A stretch of 64,000 nt of DNA from assembly GCF_002892535.1 (NCBI RefSeq), contig NZ_CP024847.1, positions 1,674,001 to 1,738,000 on the forward strand. The letters run 5' to 3'. Below, in pieces: positions 9,662-22,060 of the stretch; the first letter of the stretch is position 1, and each line of letters opens with the position of its first letter. Source of the DNA: Aquella oligotrophica. Lineage in GTDB: Bacteria; Pseudomonadota; Gammaproteobacteria; Burkholderiales; UBA11063. The notes beneath the pieces are model-generated. The model was given only the letters and a program-made list of their open reading frames with translations, searched no databases and was not told where the DNA came from. A program made the translations under genes and the position numbers.

Positions 9662-9714
9662 TTATACTCAATCAGATTGAAGAAGCATGGTAGGCGTGAG
9701 CTACCCAGCTTACA
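9662..9714. repeat. Partial copy of a dispersed element
   Basis: This stretch begins TATACTCAATCAGATT and continues with CATGGTAGGCGTGAG and AGCTTACA. It matches 43277-43330 over about 45 bases with a handful of differences. The other copy is complete, with inverted ends; this one lacks the right-hand end. It lies just downstream of the rRNA operon terminator. Confidence 0.6.
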
Positions 9715-9765
9715 CTATTGTGTTGCCCTATTGTCTACTATCAACTATTTCGGCTCCACAAATGT

Positions 9766-9791
9766 AAAGACCCGGTATTATCCGGGTCTTT
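9766..9791 (-). terminator. rRNA operon terminator
   Basis: A perfect 10-bp stem, AAAGACCCGG with CCGGGTCTTT, with a six-base loop, lies 13 bases past the 3' end of the 5S gene in the leftward direction and ends in three T residues. Position and form fit the intrinsic terminator of the rRNA operon. Confidence 0.85.
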
Positions 9792-9803
9792 CTCTTGTAT
9801 GGG

Positions 9804-9921
9804 AGCTTGGCAATGTCCTACTTTCGCATGGTATACCCCACACTATCATCGGCGATCACCCGTTTCACTGTCCTGTTCGAGATGGGAAGGAGTGGTTCCA
9901 GGTCTCTATTGTCACCAAGCA
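9804..9921 (-). rRNA. rrf: 5S ribosomal RNA
   Basis: Read leftward the gene starts TGCTTGGTGAC and ends TTGCCAAGC, which pair as helix I. The conserved loops ACCCGTTTCA/CTGTTCGAG (as complement) and the GCGAAAGTAG-type segment near the 3' end are present. Length is about 118 bases. It is the last gene of the rRNA operon, 245 bases after the 23S gene. The ends are set from helix I pairing. Confidence 0.95.
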
Positions 9922-10153
9922 ATTCTTTTGCACGTTCTTTATTAAGAACTATGCGAATTCGGTTTAACAGATGGATTTTGTTTTGATATTAACTATGTTT
10001 ATTTACTTAAGCTCTTCTCACACTTATCTCAGCAGTACTGCCATGCCTATTTGTAATAACTTCGTTACAAGACTCCTCATTTACTTTCATGTAAATCACG
10101 TCATCTTGCGTCTCGTTTTTACTTCATATGCTTTTGCAGTATTTTTACTAAAA

Positions 10154-10166
10154 CTACTAAAATAAT

Positions 10167-10175
<9 letters not shown>
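10154..10175 (-). other. 23S processing stem, 3' arm
   Basis: CTACTAAAATAATAGAGTC and the following AAG (10154-10175) form the reverse complement of 13025-13046 with one mismatch in 22. The two arms would bring the ends of 23S rRNA together as the helix cut by RNase III in other bacteria. The 5' arm is at 13025-13046. Confidence 0.85.
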
Positions 10176-13031
<2,856 letters not shown>

Positions 13032-13357
13032 CTATTATTTTAATAGTCTCTTTACCGTATTAATAGCTAACTTTGTCAGCTTAGTTAACGCGATAAAAAA
13101 TTCAAGTAAACTGCTGATTCTCAAAGATTCGTTTCCAAACCTCTAAGATTTTATTTTTTACTGTATGAGTTTCTTTTTGCTTAAGTTTTTTACATATGCA
13201 ATCTACCCGCATATAATCCTTTACTCCAAAGTAGTTACCTACTTTGAATTTAGTTTATGCTTATAAGATTTGTAAGTCCGATTTATTCGGAATTACAAAG
13301 ATTATTAGCATTAATAATATACGCGTTGGTAAATTTTTAATATCTAACTCTATCCAT

Positions 13358-13368
13358 CTTGTTAAAGA
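13358..13368 (-). promoter_or_regulatory. boxA antitermination site in the 16S-23S spacer
   Basis: Read leftward the sequence is TCTTTAACAAG, identical to the boxA-like site in the operon leader (15491-15501). Such sites bind NusB-NusE and protect rRNA transcription from Rho; a second copy before 23S is usual. Assignment rests on the consensus and position. Confidence 0.75.
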
Positions 13369-13435
13369 TCTTAGTACCAAAGTACTTAATATAAATGACT
13401 TAATCTTAATCTCATCTACATTAGACACTCTGTCT

Positions 13436-13512
<77 letters not shown>

Positions 13513-13529
13513 GTTATCTCACCTATACC

Positions 13530-13605
13530 TGGTGGAGGATGACGGGATCGAACCGACGACCCCCTGCTTGCAAAGCAGGTGCTCTCCCAGCTGAGCTAAT
13601 CCCCC
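13530..13605 (-). tRNA. tRNA-Ala (TGC)
   Basis: A 76-base cloverleaf with encoded CCA: acceptor GGGGGAT/ATCCTCC, D-arm GCTCAGCTGGGAGAGC, anticodon stem-loop CCTGCTTTGCAAGCAGG and a T-arm containing GGTTCGATCC. The anticodon is TGC. It is the first tRNA after 16S, so the order is Ala then Ile. Confidence 0.97.
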
Positions 13606-13733
13606 AAATGTCTTCGTACTACTTTGTCGCTCAATTGCTCATTTAGATCACTAAACTTTGCAATTTCGCTCCGCGCATTACTCGCATTTTTTATACTCTG
13701 TATTTCTACCCAGTACTTCTAATCTTAACTACT

Positions 13734-13760
13734 ATAAACAACCAATAAATGTGAGGCATC
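13734..13760 (-). other. 16S processing stem, 3' arm
   Basis: The 27 bases here are the reverse complement of 15464-15490 with one mismatch. The arms flank the 16S gene on both sides and would form the long stem cut by RNase III during 16S maturation. The shared core is TAAATGTGAGGCATC. Confidence 0.88.
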
Positions 13761-13771
13761 CAACCATTCTC

Positions 13772-15303
<1,532 letters not shown>

Positions 15304-15551
15304 TAATCCTAGACTTATAGTCTACTCTTTTTATAGTGCATTCATACACGAACACACTCGCTTGACGTCTTTGGTTTCCCGTTAGACATCTGCTATTTTT
15401 TTGTAACACCATGAAACAGATTATTTAATAACCCACTCCACGGCACTACCTTTTCTATAGCTAGATGCCTCACATTTATTGATTGTTTATCTTGTTAAAG
15501 ATCTGTTTTGTTTCTCTTTTTCCCAATCGATTCCTTTTGGGGAGAACGTTA
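15304..15551 (-). other. rRNA operon leader
   Basis: About 250 transcribed bases between the promoter and the 16S gene. They contain the 5' arm of the 16S processing stem (15464-15490) and a boxA-like site (15491-15501). The remainder shows no open frame or other element I can name. Confidence 0.75.
15491..15501 (-). promoter_or_regulatory. boxA antitermination site in the rRNA leader
   Basis: Read leftward, TCTTTAACAAG matches the boxA core (TGCTCTTTAACA in E. coli). It directly precedes the 16S processing stem, the normal place. The same 11 bases recur in the spacer at 13358-13368. Confidence 0.78.
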
Positions 15552-15580
15552 TTATTACACAAACAAAACTTCTATGTCAA
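15552..15580 (-). promoter_or_regulatory. rRNA operon promoter
   Basis: Read leftward, a perfect -35 TTGACA (15575-15580) and a -10 TAATAA (15552-15557) are separated by 17 bases. An A/T-rich stretch with A and T runs lies upstream (15581-15600), like an UP element. This is the only strong promoter between argS and 16S. Confidence 0.85.
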
Positions 15581-15666
15581 AAGTTTTTAACTTAATTCTT
15601 CTTGTTTATTCGCTTAACTAAGAATAAAATCTAAATACATCAAAAGAATAATGCATTTCAAAATTT

Positions 15667-17397
15667 TTACATTTTAGCTACAACAGGTATTCCCAATAAA
15701 CTCAAAGCAACTTCCAGAGTCTTAGCTGTATTAGCTGCCAATGCTAGGCGACTGTCACGCAATGCTAGATCTGCTTCTTTCAAAATTGGTGAACTTTCAT
15801 AAAATTTCATAAATAAAACAGCCAACTCGTAAATGTATGAACATAAATAATGGGGATAGTTTTCTTTTGCAACCTGAATTAAGCGATCAGCAAACCTAGC
15901 AATATGCAATGCCAACTTATGCTCATCTCCATTAGTAATCATAATATCTTTATTTAAATAAGCATCAATTGTTGATTGAGCTTTAAGAAAAATACTATTA
16001 ACTCTTGTATAAGCATATAATAGATAAGGTGCAGTATTTCCCTCAAATGCAAGCATTTTATCAAAGCTAAAGATATAATCCGTTGTCCGATTTTTGGATA
16101 AATCCGCATATTTCATGGCAGCCACACCAAGAATGTGCCCCAAAGAAGCAACTTCATCATCACTCCATTCAGGATTTCTTTCTTTAACTAATGTTGTTGC
16201 CCTTGTTATTGCTTCATTTATTAAATCAATTAACTTAACCGTTCCACCTGTTCTAGTTTTAAAAGGCTTACCATCTTCACCCATCATTGTTCCAAACGCA
16301 GCATGCTCCATTTTTACGTCTGAATTAGCAATATGGGATTTATGTGCAACAACAAACAGCTGTTTAAGATGCAGAGATTGACGAGAGTCAATCACATACA
16401 CCAGTCTCGTAGCGTGGAGATTATTTACCCTATCATAAACTGCAGCAATATCTGTAGTAGCATAAAGGTATCCGCCATCACTTTTTTGAATTATGAATGG
16501 AGTCTCATCCTTACTCCCCAGCTCATCTTCGGTAAAAAATATACATTTTGCTCCATTGCTATCTACAGCAATTCCTTCTTCCATTAGCTTATTAACCATT
16601 GGAGCAAGTAAATCATTGTATCTACTTTCCCCCACAGCATCTTCACGCGTTAGTTTAGTGCCAAGCCTATCACAAACCTCTTGACAATGATCAAGAGAAA
16701 CCTCAACAAACTGCTGCCACAGGGCAAGAATCTCTGCATCACCCGATTGCAATCTAACTACATATTCTCTAGCTTTATTTGCAAAGTTCTCATCAGCATC
16801 AAATTTTGCCTTAGCTTTCCGATAAAACTCCTCCAAATCACCAAGCTCCATCTGAAGAGACTCTTTATTTTGATTTAATTCCAGCAAATATGCAGTTAGC
16901 ATACCAAATTGAGTACCCCAGTCGCCGACATGATTGCGGCGAATCACTTTATTGCCCATATATTCATAAACACGAACCAGACAATCACCAATAACAGTAC
17001 TTCGTAGATGTCCAACATGCATTTCTTTAGCCAAATTTGGTGCCGAGTAGTCAACAACAATTGTTTCTGTCTGAGCCAAAGAAACATCTAGCACCTTATT
17101 GCCAAGCCTACTTGCAAGAAACTCATCCGCTAAATAAATATTAATAAAGCCTGGTCCCGCCAATTCTAATTTTTCGATAACATTAGTTAATTCTACATTT
17201 TCTATAATTTTTTGTGCTAATTCACGTGGATTTTGCTTCAACTGTTTCGCGGCTGCCATTGCTCCATTTATTTGATAATCACCAAATTCAGGACGTCCAG
17301 ATTCCTGCAAAACAACAGGTATATTGGGTCCAATTCCTGTTCGTGCAAAAGCGTTTCTAAATTTCTGTTCAAGGATATGTTGAATGGTTTCTTGCAT
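15667..17397 (-). CDS. argS: Arginyl-tRNA synthetase
   Basis: 576 residues, normal length for class Ia ArgRS. The N-terminal additional domain is followed by the HIGH-type motif HVGH (127-130) in NLAKEMHVGHLRSTVIGD. Further on are GDWGTQFGML, the KMSKS counterpart in GKPFKTRTGG and the C-terminal DALR anticodon-binding domain (TAPYLLYAYTRVNSI onward). It charges tRNA-Arg in the cytoplasm. The gene lies upstream of the rRNA operon in the same direction, but the operon has its own promoter. Confidence 0.97.
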   Translation of the reverse strand: MQETIQHILEQKFRNAFARTGIGPNIPVVLQESGRPEFGDYQINGAMAAAKQLKQNPRELAQKIIENVELTNVIEKLELAGPGFINIYLADEFLASRLGNKVLDVSLAQTETIVVDYSAPNLAKEMHVGHLRSTVIGDCLVRVYEYMGNKVIRRNHVGDWGTQFGMLTAYLLELNQNKESLQMELGDLEEFYRKAKAKFDADENFANKAREYVVRLQSGDAEILALWQQFVEVSLDHCQEVCDRLGTKLTREDAVGESRYNDLLAPMVNKLMEEGIAVDSNGAKCIFFTEDELGSKDETPFIIQKSDGGYLYATTDIAAVYDRVNNLHATRLVYVIDSRQSLHLKQLFVVAHKSHIANSDVKMEHAAFGTMMGEDGKPFKTRTGGTVKLIDLINEAITRATTLVKERNPEWSDDEVASLGHILGVAAMKYADLSKNRTTDYIFSFDKMLAFEGNTAPYLLYAYTRVNSIFLKAQSTIDAYLNKDIMITNGDEHKLALHIARFADRLIQVAKENYPHYLCSYIYELAVLFMKFYESSPILKEADLALRDSRLALAANTAKTLEVALSLLGIPVVAKM

Positions 17398-17555
17398 TAA
17401 GCTCTCTTTTATAACCTGTAATTTTAATTTTTAACTTATATCTGTGGGTCAAAATTTTAACACAGGATAAAAAGTTAATTCCACATCTGTTTTCATTTCA
17501 AAATCACAAATTATCGATTATATCATTTAAAATCAGCATGTTAAACCAATGGGTA

Positions 17556-17584
17556 TTGACATTTTTTTCTTTATTATATATAAT
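17556..17584 (+). promoter_or_regulatory. Promoter of the sspA operon
   Basis: TTGACA (17556-17561) and TATAAT (17579-17584) are both perfect sigma-70 hexamers with a 17-base spacer. They lie 45 bases before the sspA start, and the spacer is almost pure A/T. This predicts strong expression of sspA and the genes behind it. Confidence 0.88.
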
Positions 17585-17628
17585 ATCGGGCTGCAAAAGA
17601 CAAATAATTTCACACAAAGGAGCCCTCA

Positions 17629-18276
17629 ATGATACATTTGTATTCCGATTCACGCTGCGCGTTTTCTCACCGGGTAAGGATAGTACTTCATGAAAAAGAT
17701 ATGGATTTCAAGATAATTGATGCAACGGTTAACCGCGACGACCTTATGCAACTAACACCATATAATGAAACACCAGTTCTCGTAGATGACATAGATAAGA
17801 ATAATAAAAAACGTGACTTAATTCTCCTAGATACCAATATAGTATCTGAATATATTGATGAAAGATTTCCTCATCCACAACTAATGCCAATTGAACCTGC
17901 GGAAAAAGCAAGAATGAGAATGGCACTACATAAATTGGATCGAGAGCTTTTTCAGCATATTAGATTTTTGGATGCAAATATACAAAGTAAAGACCCTAAA
18001 ATTAAAAAAGATATTGATAAAATAAAAAAACAAATCAGTAACTCACTAGATGAAATCGCTACTGTTTTTGCTAATAATAAAAAAATGGAATACTTTGGCA
18101 GTAATCAGTTTACATTGCTTGATGCTTCGTTATTACCAATACTTTGGCGATTAAATCATTATGAAATTGAAGTTAAAAAAACCTGGGTTAATATGATGAA
18201 ATATGCTGAAATCCAGTTTAATCGCCCAAGCTTTCTGGCATCTTTAACCGCTGCCGAACGTAGTATGAAACAGTAA
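17629..18276 (+). CDS. sspA: Stringent starvation protein A, glutathione-transferase fold
   Basis: 215 residues. An N-terminal thioredoxin-like GST domain (LYSDSRCAFSHRVRIVLHEK, NETPVLVD, DTNIVSEYIDERFPHPQLMP) is followed by a helical C-terminal domain. SspA binds RNA polymerase and alters transcription under starvation and acid stress; it has no glutathione-transferase activity. Position directly before sspB confirms the identity. A clear AAAGGAG ribosome-binding site precedes the ATG. It is first in the run sspA-sspB-tusA-lysS. Confidence 0.93.
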   Translation: MIHLYSDSRCAFSHRVRIVLHEKDMDFKIIDATVNRDDLMQLTPYNETPVLVDDIDKNNKKRDLILLDTNIVSEYIDERFPHPQLMPIEPAEKARMRMALHKLDRELFQHIRFLDANIQSKDPKIKKDIDKIKKQISNSLDEIATVFANNKKMEYFGSNQFTLLDASLLPILWRLNHYEIEVKKTWVNMMKYAEIQFNRPSFLASLTAAERSMKQ

Positions 18277-18286
18277 GAATAAAATT

Positions 18287-18655
18287 ATGACAAGCCAAAA
18301 ACCATATTTTATTCGTGCCTTATATGAATGGTGTATTGATAATAACTTTACGCCTCATTTGCTAACCTTTGTAGATAATAACACTATGGTACCCAAACAG
18401 TTTGTTCGGGACAACCAGATTGTTCTTAATATTGCCTACAGCGCAACCAAAGACCTGCTAATTGATAATGAGTGGGTTACTTTTAAGGCTACATTTTCAG
18501 GAAGTATTCAGGATATTGCTATTCCTGTTGGTAATGTTCTTGCAGTATTTGCAAAAGAAAATGGACAAGGAATGCAGTTTGAACTTGAAAATCAGGCGCC
18601 TACAACATCACCTGAGCCAGCAACAACTGGTAGTGGTTTAAAACTAGTTAAATAA
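18287..18655 (+). CDS. sspB: ClpXP protease adaptor SspB
   Basis: 122 residues. The N-terminal substrate-binding domain begins KPYFIRALYEWCIDNNFTPHL and includes IVLNIAYSATKDL and FSGSIQDIAIPVGNVLAVFAKENGQGM. A Pro/Thr/Glu-rich linker leads to a short C-terminal tail (GLKLVK) of the kind that docks on ClpX. It delivers ssrA-tagged proteins to ClpXP. It is 10 bases after sspA and co-transcribed. Confidence 0.94.
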   Translation: MTSQKPYFIRALYEWCIDNNFTPHLLTFVDNNTMVPKQFVRDNQIVLNIAYSATKDLLIDNEWVTFKATFSGSIQDIAIPVGNVLAVFAKENGQGMQFELENQAPTTSPEPATTGSGLKLVK

Positions 18656-18661
18656 ACCGCT

Positions 18662-18880
18662 ATGATAGAGCTAAATCTGAGCGGGCTTAATTGCCCGCTT
18701 CCTGTTTTAAAAACCAAAAAATTTCTCGCCAACCTAGAATCTGGAGAAGCAGTAAAAGTCTTAACTACTGATCCTGCATCAATCAAAGATTTACAGGATT
18801 TCTGCGATAAAACAGGTAATATATTACTAAGTCAATCCCAAGAACAACAACTAATTACAACAATAATCAAGCGACGCTAA
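18662..18880 (+). CDS. TusA family sulfur carrier
   Basis: 72 residues, the whole TusA/SirA fold. The signature is LNLSGLNCPLPVLKTKK, with the sulfur-accepting Cys11 followed by PLP. Family members pass persulfide sulfur to tRNA thiolation, molybdenum cofactor and other pathways. Which one applies here is not visible, since no tusBCDE, iscS or moa gene is near. It sits six bases after sspB and 18 before lysS, so is co-transcribed with both. Confidence 0.88.
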   Translation: MIELNLSGLNCPLPVLKTKKFLANLESGEAVKVLTTDPASIKDLQDFCDKTGNILLSQSQEQQLITTIIKRR

Positions 18881-18898
18881 TAAAATTAAGGAAATTAA

Positions 18899-20401
18899 AT
18901 GACAGAAATAAGCCACGAAATGTATGAAGATGAAAATCGACTGATTGCTGAACGCCGCCAAAAACTATCACAACTAAGAAATCAAGGAAATCCATTCCCA
19001 AATGGCTTTAAACCGCAAAATAACTCAACAGACCTACACCTAAATTACGAACAATTTGGTAAAGAAGAACTTGCGGAAAAAAATATCCCAGCGGTAGTTA
19101 GTGGCAGGATGATGCTTAAACGGGTTATGGGTAAGGCATCTTTTGCAACTCTTGCTGACTCTAAAGGACGGATTCAAGCATACCTGAGTAAAGAAAAACT
19201 AGGTGAAGACGTATATGAAGCATTTAAGCATTATGATATTGGCGATATAATTGGAGTCAGTGGGACGCTAATGAAAACCAAAACTGGTGAATTAACTGTC
19301 GATGCCAAAGAAGTTAAATTAATCAGTAAAGGAATTCGCCCCTTACCTGAAAAATTTCATGGACTTAGTGATCAAGAGCAGCGTTATCGCCAGCGTTACC
19401 TTGATTTGATAATGAATGATGAGTCAAAAGATATTTTTATTAAACGTTCAAAAATAATCCGAGTTATCCGTGAAACTCTTGAAGCACAAGATTATCTTGA
19501 AGTTGAAACTCCAATGATGCACGTCATCCCCGGTGGTGCAACAGCAAAACCATTTGTGACACATCATAATGCACTTGATATGCCTTTATATCTTCGAGTT
19601 GCGCCAGAATTATACCTAAAACGTCTAATTGTTGGTGGTTTGGGGCGAGTTTTTGAAATTAACCGTAATTTCCGCAATGAGGGCTTATCAACCAGACATA
19701 ACCCTGAATTTACTATGATTGAGTTATATGAAAGCTATGCAGATTATAAACGAATGATGGAAATTACCGAAGAGTTGGTAAGAAATTCAGCAAAAATAGC
19801 TTGTAATTCACTAGTAATCAACTATCAGGATAAAACTGTTGATCTTGAGCAACCATTTGATAGATTAACTATTACTGAAGCAATACTAAAATACAATCCT
19901 GAATTAAACATTAATCAGTTAACGGACATCGGATTTCTTAAAGCAGAAATTAAAAAGCTGACTCGCCATGAACCTGAAACAGATAGTTTGGCAGTTTTAC
20001 AACTACTACTATTTGAAGAAAATACCGAGCATAAACTGTGGAATCCTACCTTTATCATGGATCATCCGATTGAAACCTCACCATTAGCAAGGCAATCGGA
20101 TGATAGACCGGGAATAACCGAAAGATTTGAATTATTCGTAGTTGGTAGAGAATTAGCTAATGGTTATTCTGAGCTTAATGATCCGGAAGATCAGGCTGAT
20201 CGTTTCCGCCAACAGGTTGAACAAAAAGATGCTGGTGATGAAGAAGCAATGCATTACGATGCCGACTATATCCGCGCTCTTGAATATGGGATGCCGCCAA
20301 CTGGTGGATTAGGTATTGGAATTGACCGGCTGGTTATGCTTCTAACCAATGCCGCTTCAATCCGCGATGTTATTCTTTTCCCACATATGCGCCCGGAATA
20401 G
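18899..20401 (+). CDS. lysS: Lysyl-tRNA synthetase, class II
   Basis: 500 residues. An N-terminal OB-fold anticodon-binding domain ([22 protein letters not shown]) precedes the class II core. Visible are motif 2 ([20 protein letters not shown]), the LysRS block [10 protein letters not shown] and motif 3 ([14 protein letters not shown] near the end). It charges tRNA-Lys. An AAGGAAA ribosome-binding site fixes the start. It closes the sspA operon and is followed by an intrinsic terminator. Confidence 0.97.
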   Translation: MTEISHEMYEDENRLIAERRQKLSQLRNQGNPFPNGFKPQNNSTDLHLNYEQFGKEELAEKNIPAVVSGRMMLKRVMGKASFATLADSKGRIQAYLSKEKLGEDVYEAFKHYDIGDIIGVSGTLMKTKTGELTVDAKEVKLISKGIRPLPEKFHGLSDQEQRYRQRYLDLIMNDESKDIFIKRSKIIRVIRETLEAQDYLEVETPMMHVIPGGATAKPFVTHHNALDMPLYLRVAPELYLKRLIVGGLGRVFEINRNFRNEGLSTRHNPEFTMIELYESYADYKRMMEITEELVRNSAKIACNSLVINYQDKTVDLEQPFDRLTITEAILKYNPELNINQLTDIGFLKAEIKKLTRHEPETDSLAVLQLLLFEENTEHKLWNPTFIMDHPIETSPLARQSDDRPGITERFELFVVGRELANGYSELNDPEDQADRFRQQVEQKDAGDEEAMHYDADYIRALEYGMPPTGGLGIGIDRLVMLLTNAASIRDVILFPHMRPE

Positions 20402-20417
20402 AAAATAATTTTTTCTC

Positions 20418-20450
20418 AAAGCCTATGCCTAAGTGTATAGGCTTTTTATT
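20418..20450 (+). terminator. Terminator after lysS
   Basis: AAAGCCTAT pairs with ATAGGCTTT over a 10-base loop, followed by TTTATTTT, 17 bases after the lysS stop codon. A clear intrinsic terminator. Confidence 0.88.
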
Positions 20451-20541
20451 TTGGTGCAGCGCAAATGGTATTATCTATGCTACCCGGATATAATCATTGG
20501 TTACTTAACTTTTACAATAATAATTATTTTTGGGAAGAAAA

Positions 20542-21984
20542 ATGGCTGGACCAATTAATATTTCATCAGGATCAAATAAATATAATCCTAATGCCGAGTA
20601 CAAAAAAATAGTTTACTGGGTTTGTACAATTGCAGCATTGGGCGGATTACTCTTTGGTCTAGATCAGGGCTTTATAGCAAACTCACTCGAAACAATTGAA
20701 AAAGTTTACCATCTTGGTGTTGAAGGTGGTGAAAAATACGCAGCGATTCTTGCAACTGGCGGTGTCATCGGAGCGTTATTATCCGGTTTCTTTGCCCGTT
20801 TTCTTGGTCGGAAACGCAGTCTTATGTTAGCAGGCTTTTTATTTAGCTCACTATCTGTTGTTTCAGCAACGCTGCCATCAATTGAAATTTTGACCGCCTG
20901 CCGCTTTGGTTTAGGATTTGCCGTTGGTGTTGCATCATTTATTGTTCCACTATACCTTTCTGAAACAGCTCCGGCTGGGATTCGTGGTGCAATGGGAACT
21001 CTATTCCAACTAATGATAACCATTGGGATCTTTCTTATTGCAGCAACTAATGTTGCGATTGCCCATATCTTCATTAATCCATTAGTTGCCCTACCATTAA
21101 TGTTTATCGTAATTGCAGCTTTTGCTCTAGTGATGTTTTTTGGTAGTTTTGCATTACCTGAAAGCCCACGTTGGTTGATGCTAAAAGGTAAACGTCAGGA
21201 AGCACAAAAAGTACTTGAAAAGGTACTAAATGGCAAAGAAGAGGTTGAGCAGGAATTAAAAGAAATCGATGAAGCAATTCGCAGTGACAAAGGCGCTGGA
21301 TTGGGTATCGTATTTAAAGGATACTTCTTTAAAGTAATGATTATGGGTGTAGTTCTTCAGATGTTCCAGCAACTAGTTGGAATTAATATGATGATTTATT
21401 ATGCACCAACAATTTTTGGTTATGCCGGAATGAAGGGTATAGTTGCTATGATGACCGTACCAACTGTCAATATGCTATTTACTTTCCCAGCTATCAAACT
21501 AGTTGAAAAATGGGGGCGTAAAAAACTCCTTTATGTTGGCGCGGTGGTAATGATGATCACCATGATATCAGCTGGACTTGCATTTGCAAGTATTGGTGGC
21601 ATTACCGACCCATCACAAATAAGTGGTGTTCCCAAAGCAGTTTTATTAATTTCAGTTATTGTTTATATTTTTGGCTTTGCCGTATCTTGGGGACCTGTTG
21701 CTTGGCTTGTGTGCTCGGAAGTATTCCCATTAGAAGGACGCGAAGTTGGTATGACTGTTACCACGATCGTAAACTGGACTTTTGCAGGATTAGTTATGGG
21801 TAACGCATTATCCTTCATGCGTACATATGGTAATGCATCAATTTTCTTTGTGTTTGCTGGATTCTGTGTTTTATCAATGCTATTCTTGAAGCTATTTGTG
21901 CCTGAAACCAAAGGAATCACACTAGAGCATCTTGAAGCGAATCTAAAAAGTGGTAAACCATTAAAAGAAATTGGTAATATGTAA
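20542..21984 (+). CDS. Sugar porter of the major facilitator superfamily
   Basis: 480 residues and 12 membrane spans. Sugar-porter signatures are GLLFGLDQGFIANSL (span 1), ARFLGRKRSLM (loop 2-3), PESPRWLMLKG (after span 6), QMFQQLVGINMMIYYAP (span 7), WGPVAWLVCSEVFPLEGR (span 10) and the closing PETKG. This resembles XylE, AraE or GalP, proton-coupled uptake of a monosaccharide; the sugar cannot be told. I use the ATG at 20542, behind a GGAAG site, rather than an in-frame TTG 12 bases upstream. Isolated gene; a second, broken relative lies at 44092-45411. Confidence 0.92.
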   Translation: MAGPINISSGSNKYNPNAEYKKIVYWVCTIAALGGLLFGLDQGFIANSLETIEKVYHLGVEGGEKYAAILATGGVIGALLSGFFARFLGRKRSLMLAGFLFSSLSVVSATLPSIEILTACRFGLGFAVGVASFIVPLYLSETAPAGIRGAMGTLFQLMITIGIFLIAATNVAIAHIFINPLVALPLMFIVIAAFALVMFFGSFALPESPRWLMLKGKRQEAQKVLEKVLNGKEEVEQELKEIDEAIRSDKGAGLGIVFKGYFFKVMIMGVVLQMFQQLVGINMMIYYAPTIFGYAGMKGIVAMMTVPTVNMLFTFPAIKLVEKWGRKKLLYVGAVVMMITMISAGLAFASIGGITDPSQISGVPKAVLLISVIVYIFGFAVSWGPVAWLVCSEVFPLEGREVGMTVTTIVNWTFAGLVMGNALSFMRTYGNASIFFVFAGFCVLSMLFLKLFVPETKGITLEHLEANLKSGKPLKEIGNM

Positions 21985-22006
21985 GGAAGATATATTTCTT
22001 ATACCA

Positions 22007-22031
22007 ACCGCATCAGGATATCTGATGCGGT
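22007..22031. terminator. Bidirectional terminator-like hairpin
   Basis: ACCGCATCAG pairs with CTGATGCGGT around a five-base loop, between the convergent sugar-porter and hexosaminidase genes. The T-tract is poor on both sides, so the call rests on the stem and the convergent arrangement. Confidence 0.65.
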
Positions 22032-22060
22032 AAGCCTCATTTTAAAGAGTTCTTGCAAGG

